Of a DNA stretch of 64,000 nucleotides, positions 56,199-64,000 are shown in pieces (position 1 is the first letter of the stretch; each line of letters opens with the position of its first letter). The DNA lies in the NCBI GenBank assembly GCA_963841815.1, contig CAWJEE010000011.1, forward strand, positions 1-64,000. The letters run 5' to 3'. This DNA comes from JAOUJD01 sp963841815. GTDB lineage: Bacteria; Pseudomonadota; Gammaproteobacteria; Burkholderiales; Burkholderiaceae_F. The position numbers and the translations under genes are program-made. The notes beneath the pieces were generated by a model. The model ran no database searches, was not told the origin of the DNA, and saw only the letters and a program-made list of their open reading frames with translations.

Positions 56199-56860
56199 GA
56201 ACGGCGCGATTCCCTGACCCCGTCGGCCGTGCCGAGCAGCAGCACGTCGGCGCCGCGCACCGCGAACAGGCCGTTCGTGACGACGCCGACGATGCCGTTC
56301 ACGCTCCGCTCGAAGGCGACCGGGTCCGCGATCGCGAGCCCGTGCACGTCGACGATGACGTTGCCGTTGTCCGTGACGAATCCTTCGCGCAGCTTCGGCG
56401 AGCCGCCGAGCTTCGCCAGCTCGCGGGTGACGTAGGCGCGCGCCATCGGAATCACCTCGACCGGCAGCGGAAAGCGGCCGAGCGCGGCAACCAGCTTGCT
56501 CTGGTCGGCGATGCACACGAAGGTCCGCGCGACCGCGGCGACGATCTTCTCGCGCGTGAGCGCGCCGCCGCCGCCCTTGATCATGCAGAAGCCGGCGTCG
56601 ATCTCATCCGCACCGTCGACGTAGATGGAAAGCGTCTCGACGTCGTTGAGATCGAGCAGCGGGATGCCATGGGCAGCGAGCCGCTTCGCGCTGCGTTCCG
56701 AACTCGGTACGGCCCCGGCGATGCGGTCACGGATTCCGGCGAGTTCGTCGATGAAGAAGTCGGCGGTCGAGCCGGTGCCGACTCCGATGACCTGCCCCTC
56801 CGGCACGAACCGCACCGCGGCGCGCGCCACCTCGCGCTTCAGATCGTCCTGCGTCGCCAT
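56195..56860 (-). CDS. rpiA: ribose-5-phosphate isomerase A
   Basis: Interconverts ribose-5-phosphate and ribulose-5-phosphate in the pentose phosphate pathway. 221 residues with GVGTGSTADFFIDEL (phosphate loop), DGADEID (active-site Asp residues), KGGGGALTREKIV and GRFPLPVEVIPMA. Well-conserved, standard length. Its stop is inside the DUF2459 start. It lies 72 bp after the small membrane protein gene. Confidence 0.96.
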   Translation of the reverse strand: MATQDDLKREVARAAVRFVPEGQVIGVGTGSTADFFIDELAGIRDRIAGAVPSSERSAKRLAAHGIPLLDLNDVETLSIYVDGADEIDAGFCMIKGGGGALTREKIVAAVARTFVCIADQSKLVAALGRFPLPVEVIPMARAYVTRELAKLGGSPKLREGFVTDNGNVIVDVHGLAIADPVAFERSVNGIVGVVTNGLFAVRGADVLLLGTADGVRESRRS

Positions 56861-56932
56861 CAGCCCACTCCTCCCGTGGCGGGATGATACGGAGGCGCGG
56901 CGGCATGACCGCCGGCAGGCTGCCTGCGGGGC

Positions 56933-57079
56933 CTACTGGCCCAACGCCTGCGCGATCATCGCGAGAAGGAACACCACGGCGACGAGGCTGGTTGGCATCC
57001 CGACGAACCAGAAGGCATTCGTCTTCCAGAACGGCTTCATTGCGCGCGTGCGCCGCCCACTGCCTGCAAACGTGCTCAT
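56933..57079 (-). CDS. small single-pass membrane protein, 48 residues
   Basis: Short gene not previously listed. From the ATG at 57079, preceded by GGGGAGG 8 nt upstream, it encodes 48 residues: a short basic start (STFAGSGRRTRA), then KPFWKTNAFWFVGMPTSL, then a hydrophobic helix VAVVFLLAMIAQALG and the stop TAG at 56933-56935. An internal ATG would give a 35-residue form. The strong ribosome binding site and the membrane-like helix support it; no family was recognised. A LiuR-like palindrome lies 27-56 bp upstream of the start. Function unknown. Confidence 0.7.
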   Translation of the reverse strand: MSTFAGSGRRTRAMKPFWKTNAFWFVGMPTSLVAVVFLLAMIAQALGQ

Positions 57080-57105
57080 CACAAGTGCCTCCCCAGACTC
57101 TTGCC

Positions 57106-57135
57106 ATGTAACGTTGACGTTGACGTTAACGTAAG
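57106..57135. promoter_or_regulatory. LiuR-like palindromic site
   Basis: Direct repeats of ACGTTG/ACGTTA/ACGTAA and a perfect 10-bp palindrome, ACGTTAACGT, inside TTGACGTTAACGTAAG. MerR-family LiuR regulators in proteobacteria bind sites of the form TTnACGTnnACGTnAA near branched-chain amino-acid genes. The fit is by consensus as I recall it; no liu gene is near. It lies upstream of the small membrane protein gene on the minus strand. Confidence 0.4.
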
Positions 57136-57234
57136 TCCGGACGGCCGCGGGCGCAATTGATGAGGGTCAGACTTCGCCTTGGCGGCCACCACATGGGTCG
57201 CCGTTTCGGATTGTGGTAGTCGGCGGTGCGGCTG

Positions 57235-58416
57235 CTAGTGAGGCGTTGGGCGCGGACCTGGCGGCACGATCCAGAAGGGGCGCGGGCGGTGTTCGCAGAA
57301 GCTGCGCATGCCCTGGTCGGCGAAGCGCGCGACGCGCGGCCGCAGCGCGAGGTTGGTCGTCACCAGCTCCGGCGAGTCGTCCTCGGCCTCGACGATGTAT
57401 CCGTGCCCGTACGGCTTCACGACCACGTTGCCGCTGATGCGCACGCGGCGCGATCCCACCGTGACGATGCCGCGCTGGTAGGAGCGGTGCACGAGGCAAC
57501 CGACCACGCAGCTGGCGTTCGCCGCGCCGTTGTCGCGCCAATACAGCGGATAGCGCCCGGGCCGGTTGAACTGCCCCATGCGCCGGAACTCCACGCCGGA
57601 GAAACGGCCGACCGACTGCCGCACCGCGCCCGCGACCGCGCCGGGTCCGCCGGCGATCAGGCAGTACGCGCCGACCAGGTCGCGCTCCGAGGCGCCGCAA
57701 CCCTCGACCACGATGTTCCGGGACAACAGTACGGCCTTGGCCAGCGAACCGGGCAGCACGTGGCGCACGGTGGCCTGCCGGCCGTGATGGCGGTGGTGCA
57801 TCGGTGTCGCCAGCTTCACCATCAGGCAGTCCGCCCCGACCTCCGCGATCGTGTGTTCCTCGATGACCGCGTGGTCCGCCCCGGAAGCCACGGCGATCGG
57901 CTCGCCGCGGCGCCAGTCGACCGGCTGGTCGAGCCACACCGTGTCGTGCCCCGGCGCCGCGCTCGGGCCCAGCGGCACCCAGGAGGTGCGCGCCTCGCCG
58001 TGCAGGTCGATCGAGCCGCCGTCGACGGCCGCGAGGAACTTCGAGCCGAGTTCGCGGTGCGGCGCGGCGCCGCTGTCGGCGCAGAGCGTGATGGTGAGCC
58101 TCTGCTTGAACGGCTGCTCCGCGGCGCCGGCGGCGAACGCGCCCGTGCCGGACACGAGGATCCAGCCGGCGCAGATGACTGCATCGCGACGCGCGACGAT
58201 GACCGTGCCGTGGACCGTCAGGGAACCGATGTCGATGTCCTGGTCGACGACCAGCGTGCGGCCCGCGGCCACGGTGACCGCTGCGCCGCGACCGGGCAAG
58301 CCACCTGGCCACGCGGCCGCATCGGACCAGCGCTCGGCATGGGCCGGCAGCACTTCATCGGGAAGAGGGGACGGCGCGGGCGCCGCGCCGACGGAGAGGT
58401 ATTCGAGGAAGCCCAT
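57235..58416 (-). CDS. G8-domain, right-handed beta-helix protein (CEMIP-like)
   Basis: 393 residues without a clear signal peptide. Residues ~29-75 form a G8 domain: WSDAAAWPGGLPGRGAAVTV, then LVVDQDIDIGSLTVHGTVI. The following region (about 80-190) matches the segment after G8 in CEMIP/TMEM2-type proteins: GSKFLAAVDGGSIDLHG, SWVPLG and WRRGEPIAVASG. The C-terminal part is consistent with parallel beta-helix turns (VEGCGASERDLVGAYCLI, VGCLVHRSYQRGIVTVGSRR). Eukaryotic relatives degrade hyaluronan; bacterial members are uncharacterised. A carbohydrate-active or polysaccharide-binding function is inferred. No operon partner. Confidence 0.78.
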   Translation of the reverse strand: MGFLEYLSVGAAPAPSPLPDEVLPAHAERWSDAAAWPGGLPGRGAAVTVAAGRTLVVDQDIDIGSLTVHGTVIVARRDAVICAGWILVSGTGAFAAGAAEQPFKQRLTITLCADSGAAPHRELGSKFLAAVDGGSIDLHGEARTSWVPLGPSAAPGHDTVWLDQPVDWRRGEPIAVASGADHAVIEEHTIAEVGADCLMVKLATPMHHRHHGRQATVRHVLPGSLAKAVLLSRNIVVEGCGASERDLVGAYCLIAGGPGAVAGAVRQSVGRFSGVEFRRMGQFNRPGRYPLYWRDNGAANASCVVGCLVHRSYQRGIVTVGSRRVRISGNVVVKPYGHGYIVEAEDDSPELVTTNLALRPRVARFADQGMRSFCEHRPRPFWIVPPGPRPTPH

Positions 58417-58621
58417 CTGCCGCGTTACATCCTGATGCGCGTCGCGTCCACGTGCGCAACGATGAAACCGAGGGTACGAGAACGCGCGCGAAGTTCAAAT
58501 CGCGCGCCTAGCATGAGGAAGGATGACGCGCGCGGCCTTGCGCGAAGTCAGCGCGCGCGTGAATCGAAGCACGCCCTGGAACTCCGCTCGAAGACCGCGC
58601 GCCGGATGGCGCCGGATCGAA

Positions 58622-60409
58622 TCAGCGGCGCGGCGGCGGAACGTCGGTGCAGACGCCCTCGGCCACTTCGGCCGCCAGCCCGACCGATTCGCCGAGCGTG
58701 GGGTGCGGATGGATCGTGCGGCCGATGTCGACCGCGTCCGCACCCATCTCCACCGCGAGCGCGACCTCGCTGATGAGGTCGCCGGCGTGCGTGCCGACGA
58801 TGCCGCCGCCGAGGACGCGATGGCTCGCCTCGTCGAAGATCAGCTTGGTGAAGCCCTCGTCGCGACCGTTGGCGATGGCGCGCCCGCTGGCGTGCCCAGG
58901 GAACTTGCCGACCTTGACCTTCACGCCCTGCGCCTTCGCCTCGTCCTCGGTCAGGCCGACCCACGCGACTTCCGGATCGGTGTACGCCACCGACGGGATC
59001 ACGCGCGCGTCGAAGAACGCCTTCTCGCCGTGCGCGGCCTCGGCCGCGACGTGGCCTTCGTGCACCGCCTTGTGCGCGAGCATCGGGTTGCCGACGATGT
59101 CGCCGATCGCGTGGATGTGCGGCACGTTGGTCCGCATCTGCCGGTCGACCTCGATGAAGCCGCGGTCGGTCACCGCCACGCCGGCCGCCTCGGCGCCGAT
59201 CCGGCGGCCATTCGGCGAACGGCCGACCGCCACCAGCACGAGGTCGTAGAGCTGCGGTTCGGCGGGCGCCTGCTCGCCTTCGAAGCGCACCAGGATGCCT
59301 TCGGGCTTCGCCTCGACGCCGACCGTCTTCGTCTTCAGCATGACCTTGTCGAAGCGCTGCGCGTTGTGCTTCTGCCAGACGCGGACGAGGTCATGATCTG
59401 CGCCGGTCATCAGCCGATCCAGCATCTCGACCACTTCGATGCGCGCGCCGAGCGTCGAGTACACCGTCGCCATCTCGAGCCCGATGATGCCGCCGCCGAT
59501 CACCAGCATCCGCTTCGGCACCGCGCGGAGCTCGAGCGCGCCGGTCGAGTCGACGACCCGCGGATCCTCGGGAATGAACGGCAGCTTCACGGCCTGCGAG
59601 CCGGCCGCGATGATGGCCTTCGCGAACCGCACGACGGTCTTCTCGCCGGTCGGCGCCTGGCCCGTGCCGGACGTCAGCTGCACTTCGAGGTGGTTCGGTC
59701 CGACGAACCGGCCGACGCCGCGCACCGTCGTGACCTTGCGCGTCTTGGCCATGCCGCTCAGGCCGCCGGTGAGCTTGCCGACGACCTTGACCTTGTGCGC
59801 GCGCAGCTTCCCGAGATCGATCTTCGGCGCGCCGAACTCGACGCCAAGCGCGGCGAAGTGCGCGGCTTCGTCCATCACGGCGGCGACGTGCAGCAGCGCC
59901 TTCGACGGAATGCAGCCGACGTTCAGGCACACGCCGCCGAGCGTCGAATAGCGCTCGACCAGCACGGTCTTCATGCCAAGGTCGGCCGCGCGGAAGGCGG
60001 CCGAATAGCCTCCGGGGCCGGCGCCGAGCACCAGCATTTCGCACTCGATGTCGGCCGCGCCGCCGAACGAAGCGGCGATTGGAGCCGGCGCCGGCGCGGA
60101 AGCCGGTTTCGGTGCGGCCGCTGCGGGCGCTGGCGCTGGCGCCGGCGCCGGCGCGGCAACTGCGGCGCCGGAACCCTCCAGCACGAGGAGCGGCGACCCC
60201 TGCGACACCTTGTCGCCGAGCTTGACCCGCATCTCCTTGACGACACCGGCCGCCGACGACGGGATCTCCATCGACGCCTTGTCGCTCTCGACAGTGACCA
60301 GCGACTGGTCCTTCGCGACCGTGTCGCCCGGCTTCACCAGCACCTCGATCACTTCGACGTCCTTGAAGTCGCCGATGTCGGGCACTTTCACTTCGACGGC
60401 CTGGCTCAT
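58622..60409 (-). CDS. lpdA: dihydrolipoyl dehydrogenase (E3) with N-terminal lipoyl domain
   Basis: E3 of the pyruvate dehydrogenase complex; reoxidises the lipoyl group with NAD. 595 residues: a lipoyl domain (1-77, lipoyl Lys44 in ESDKASM), an Ala/Pro linker (about 80-115), then the flavoprotein with FAD loop GAGPGG (129-134), the redox pair CLNVGC (Cys161/Cys166), NAD loop GGGIIG near 310, and the dimer-interface HPHPTLGES near the C-terminus. Fusion of E3 with a lipoyl domain is known from Neisseria and other betaproteobacteria. The ATG overlaps the BPH stop by 4 bp. Last gene of the operon. Confidence 0.96.
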   Translation of the reverse strand: MSQAVEVKVPDIGDFKDVEVIEVLVKPGDTVAKDQSLVTVESDKASMEIPSSAAGVVKEMRVKLGDKVSQGSPLLVLEGSGAAVAAPAPAPAPAPAAAAPKPASAPAPAPIAASFGGAADIECEMLVLGAGPGGYSAAFRAADLGMKTVLVERYSTLGGVCLNVGCIPSKALLHVAAVMDEAAHFAALGVEFGAPKIDLGKLRAHKVKVVGKLTGGLSGMAKTRKVTTVRGVGRFVGPNHLEVQLTSGTGQAPTGEKTVVRFAKAIIAAGSQAVKLPFIPEDPRVVDSTGALELRAVPKRMLVIGGGIIGLEMATVYSTLGARIEVVEMLDRLMTGADHDLVRVWQKHNAQRFDKVMLKTKTVGVEAKPEGILVRFEGEQAPAEPQLYDLVLVAVGRSPNGRRIGAEAAGVAVTDRGFIEVDRQMRTNVPHIHAIGDIVGNPMLAHKAVHEGHVAAEAAHGEKAFFDARVIPSVAYTDPEVAWVGLTEDEAKAQGVKVKVGKFPGHASGRAIANGRDEGFTKLIFDEASHRVLGGGIVGTHAGDLISEVALAVEMGADAVDIGRTIHPHPTLGESVGLAAEVAEGVCTDVPPPRR

Positions 60410-60996
60410 CCGTTGTCCCCTTCCGTGGACTGCTGTGCGGCGACGCTGAACACGCGCGCCGGCAACGAGGAACTCTTGTCGAACTCCGCGCCCGCCTTCA
60501 CGCCGATCTCGGCGATGCGGCGCGCGGAGGCGGTGCGGTCGTACACCGCGTACATCGCGCCGAGCGCGAAGTTGCGGCCGGAGCCGATGCCCCAGAAACG
60601 GTCGAAGCTGAACACCTCGCGGTACGAGTACACCCCGTAGATGCCGCTGGCGTTGGCGATCAGCGCGGTCAGGTGCGACGACTCGTACGGATCGGCGTCC
60701 TCCTCCTTCGGGTTCAGGAAGAAGCGGTCCTTCAGCACCGGGTGCAGGCGCTGGAAGGTGTTGAAGACGTCGCTGCGGCTGCCCAGCTTGCAGTCGTCGC
60801 CGAGGTGCCGCAGCGCCTCGGCCATGACGGCGAAGTGCGCCGTGCTGCCGGCCAGCCCGATGTACGAGTCGTTGATCCGGAAGATCTTCTCGTTCATCTC
60901 GTAGCCGTGCGGCAGCCGGGTCTCGCCGAACGTCACGAGCGCGTCCGATGCGATGGCGATCTCGTCGTTCTTCTTTACGACAACGATGGTGGTCAT
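60406..60996 (-). CDS. proteasome-like Ntn hydrolase, BPH type
   Basis: 196 residues. After removal of the start Met, Thr2 of MTTIVVVKKNDEIAIASDAL would be the N-terminal nucleophile, as in HslV and the proteasome beta subunit. The rest continues with GYEMNEKIFRINDSYIGLAG and GIGSGRNFALGAMYAVYD, characteristic of the fold (lysine and GSG turn). Length and motif fit the betaproteobacterial proteasome homolog BPH rather than HslV (about 175 residues with its ATPase partner HslU); no HslU is near. BPH forms double rings; its substrates are unknown. Positioned inside the PDH operon with 4-bp overlap to lpdA and 55 bp after aceF. Confidence 0.85.
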   Translation of the reverse strand: MTTIVVVKKNDEIAIASDALVTFGETRLPHGYEMNEKIFRINDSYIGLAGSTAHFAVMAEALRHLGDDCKLGSRSDVFNTFQRLHPVLKDRFFLNPKEEDADPYESSHLTALIANASGIYGVYSYREVFSFDRFWGIGSGRNFALGAMYAVYDRTASARRIAEIGVKAGAEFDKSSSLPARVFSVAAQQSTEGDNG

Positions 60997-61051
60997 GGTT
61001 GTGCAACCGGGCGGCGCGCCGTCGGGGCGCGCCGCGAACGGGAGGCCCGGG

Positions 61052-62451
61052 CTACAGCATCACCCGGCGGAAGTCCGCGAGGATCTGCGCGAGGTAGGCG
61101 TTGAAGCGCGCCGCCCCCGCGCCGTCGACCACGCGGTGGTCCCACGACAGCGACAGCGGCAGCATCAGGCGCGGCACGAACTGCTTGCCGTCCCACACCG
61201 GCCGCGTCTGCGAGCGGCACACGCCGAGGATCGCGACTTCGGGCGCGTTGATGATCGGCGTGAAGTACGTGCCGCCGATCCCGCCGAGCGACGAGATCGA
61301 GAACGTGCCGCCCTGCATGTCGGACGGCGCGAGCTTGCCGTCGCGCGCCCTGGCGGCGAGCGCCGACATTTCCTGCGCGATGTCGAACACGCCCTTCTTG
61401 TCGGCGTCCCTGATCACCGGGACGACGAGGCCGTTGGGCGTGTCGGCGGCGAAACCGATGTGGTAGTACTGCTTCAGGAACACGGCGTCGCCGGTTTCCG
61501 GGTCGATCGATGCGTTGAACTCGGGATATTTCTTCAACGCCGCGATGCAGGCCTTGACCAGGAACGCCAGCATCGTCAGCTTCGGCGCGTCCTTGTTCCT
61601 CTCGTTTTCCTTGTTGAGCTGGACGCGGAAGGCCTCCAGCTCGGTGATGTCGGCGTCGTCGTGATTCGTGACGTGCGGAATCACGATCGCGTTGCGGGTC
61701 AGCGACGGGCCGGAGATCTTGCGGATGCGCGACATCGCGACGCGCTCCACCGGGCCGAACTTCGAGAAATCGATCACGGGCCACGGCGGCAGGTTCATCC
61801 CGAGTCCGGGCGCCGCGGCCGCGGCGGGCGCGGCCGCCGGGCGCGCGCCGCTCGCCATCACGGCCTTCACGTGCTCGCGCACGTCGTCCGGCGTGACGCG
61901 GCCCTTCGGCCCGCTGCCCGCCACGTGCTGCAGGTCGACGCCGAGTTCGCGCGCGAACTTGCGCACCGACGGTGACGCATGCGGCTTGGCGCCCGACGCG
62001 CCGAGTTCGATCGGCGCCGGGCGCTCGCCCATCTCGGTGTGGAACGCATGGGAACGCTCGACCGCGGCCGGCGCACCCGCTTCCGCCGATGCCGATGCCG
62101 ATGCCGATGCCGCCGCCGGTGCACGGGTGCCGGAGACGGCGCCGCCTGCTGCGACGGCGCCGGCGATGGCGCGACCGCCGCCGGCGCCGGCGCCGGGGCG
62201 GGCGCACCCGCCGCGGCGTCGAGCACGAGCAGCAGCACGCCCTCCGACACCTTGTCGCCTAGCTTGATCTTCAGTTCCTTCACGACGCCGGCGGCCGACG
62301 ACGGAATCTCCATCGACGCCTTGTCGCTCTCGACAGTGACGAGCGACTGCTCCTTCGCCACCGTGTCACCGGGCTTCACGAGCACCTCGATGACCTCGAC
62401 TTCCTTGAAGTCACCGATGTCCGGCACCTTCACTTCGACCAGTTGGCCCAT
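61052..62451 (-). CDS. aceF: dihydrolipoamide acetyltransferase (E2) of PDH, frameshifted
   Basis: E2 of the pyruvate dehydrogenase complex; about 466 residues. One lipoyl domain (1-77, Lys44 in ESDKASM), an Ala/Pro/Ser linker containing a (SA)n run, the E1/E3-binding domain (ASPSVRKFARELGVDL), and the catalytic domain with HVTNHDDADITELEAFR and the active-site DHRVVDG near the C-terminus. The frame is broken near 62115, just where a six-base tandem repeat (GCCGAT) runs on the plus strand; the correct frame continues APAAASASASASAEAGAP. Its lipoyl domain is nearly identical to that of LpdA. It follows aceE by 66 bp. Confidence 0.94.
62086..62112. repeat. six-base tandem repeat in the aceF linker
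   Basis: GCCGAT repeated about four times on the plus strand, ending in GCC. On the coding strand it encodes the Ser-Ala repeats of the flexible E2 linker. Such runs mutate by slippage and confuse sequencing; the aceF frame break lies directly beside it. Confidence 0.75.
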
Positions 62452-62516
62452 CTCCTCGGCCCTTTCTTGTCCGTTGTTCCCGCGTCGTCGTCGGCGCGAG
62501 TGTCGCCGTGCCGTGC

Positions 62517-64000
<1,484 letters not shown>

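Noticed and set aside
62086..62112. Six-base tandem repeat considered as a regulatory microsatellite
   Set aside because: It codes for the Ser-Ala linker of AceF, so it is a protein feature, although it may cause slippage.

Overview
The window is about 64 kb of high-GC DNA that looks like a betaproteobacterium, probably of the order Burkholderiales or close to it. The support is gene content and order: bpt next to pyrD, a DUF485/ActP symporter pair followed by a cNMP/CBS/DUF294 protein and a DnaQ-like exonuclease, a PhaP-type phasin, and a proteasome-like Ntn hydrolase of the BPH type inside the pyruvate dehydrogenase operon. No rRNA, tRNA, CRISPR array, insertion sequence or phage gene was recognised. 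About fifteen otherwise well-conserved genes are broken by single-base frameshifts, several next to short G or C runs. This looks more like uncorrected sequencing error than gene decay, so those genes are annotated as whole genes with the break noted.

Layout. 1-2.4 kb: bpt, pyrD, thpR (+). 2.4-5.5 kb: a lutAB lactate-utilisation pair (-) divergent from an IclR regulator, with a perfect inverted repeat between them. 5.5-8.1 kb: a PBP7-like peptidase and cyclopropane fatty acid synthase (-). 8.4-13.4 kb: DUF485, ActP, terminator, cNMP/CBS/DUF294 protein, exonuclease (+). 13.4-16.5 kb: a heme-binding periplasmic protein (-), a ferritin-like/CDGSH fusion (+) and a palindromic repeat. 16.5-20.6 kb: a compact minus-strand group of histone deacetylase-like hydrolase, EamA permease, thioesterase, nitroreductase and tartrate/malate dehydrogenase. 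20.8-21.8 kb: a phasin with a strong promoter flanked by two near-identical operator-like motifs, then a candidate small RNA with its own terminator.

22-38.6 kb (-): a complete Tad/Flp pilus locus. In transcription order: two TadE-like pseudopilins, a TadG-like VWA protein, two Flp pilins separated by a strong hairpin, prepilin peptidase, an AAA ATPase, CpaB, the secretin RcpA/CpaC, a small lipoprotein, TadZ, TadA, TadB, TadC, a TPR/LytR_C lipoprotein, and a large Ig-like lipoprotein that may be a surface partner of the pilus. A truncated second copy of the TPR gene lies beyond the Ig-like gene.

39-45 kb (-): a hybrid histidine kinase, a CinA-like protein, a sterol desaturase-type hydroxylase, a polysaccharide deacetylase and a beta-propeller protein. 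45.3-49.2 kb (+): a DUF3859 lipoprotein, a prolyl oligopeptidase and a TPR protein. 49.2-49.9 kb holds two more copies of the palindromic repeat. 49.9-53.7 kb: hrpA (-). 53.8-55.5 kb: argA and yggX (+). 55.5-58.4 kb (-): a DUF2459 protein, rpiA, a previously unlisted 48-residue membrane protein with a LiuR-like site upstream, and a G8-domain beta-helix protein. 58.6-64 kb (-): the pyruvate dehydrogenase operon aceE (cut by the window end), aceF, BPH, lpd.

Central metabolism (PDH, acetate uptake, lactate oxidation), carbon storage (phasin) and surface attachment (Tad pilus) dominate. The main points for follow-up are the ~225-bp palindromic repeat family, the candidate anti-Shine-Dalgarno sRNA downstream of phaP, the BPH gene in the PDH operon, and the Ig-like lipoprotein at the end of the Tad locus.
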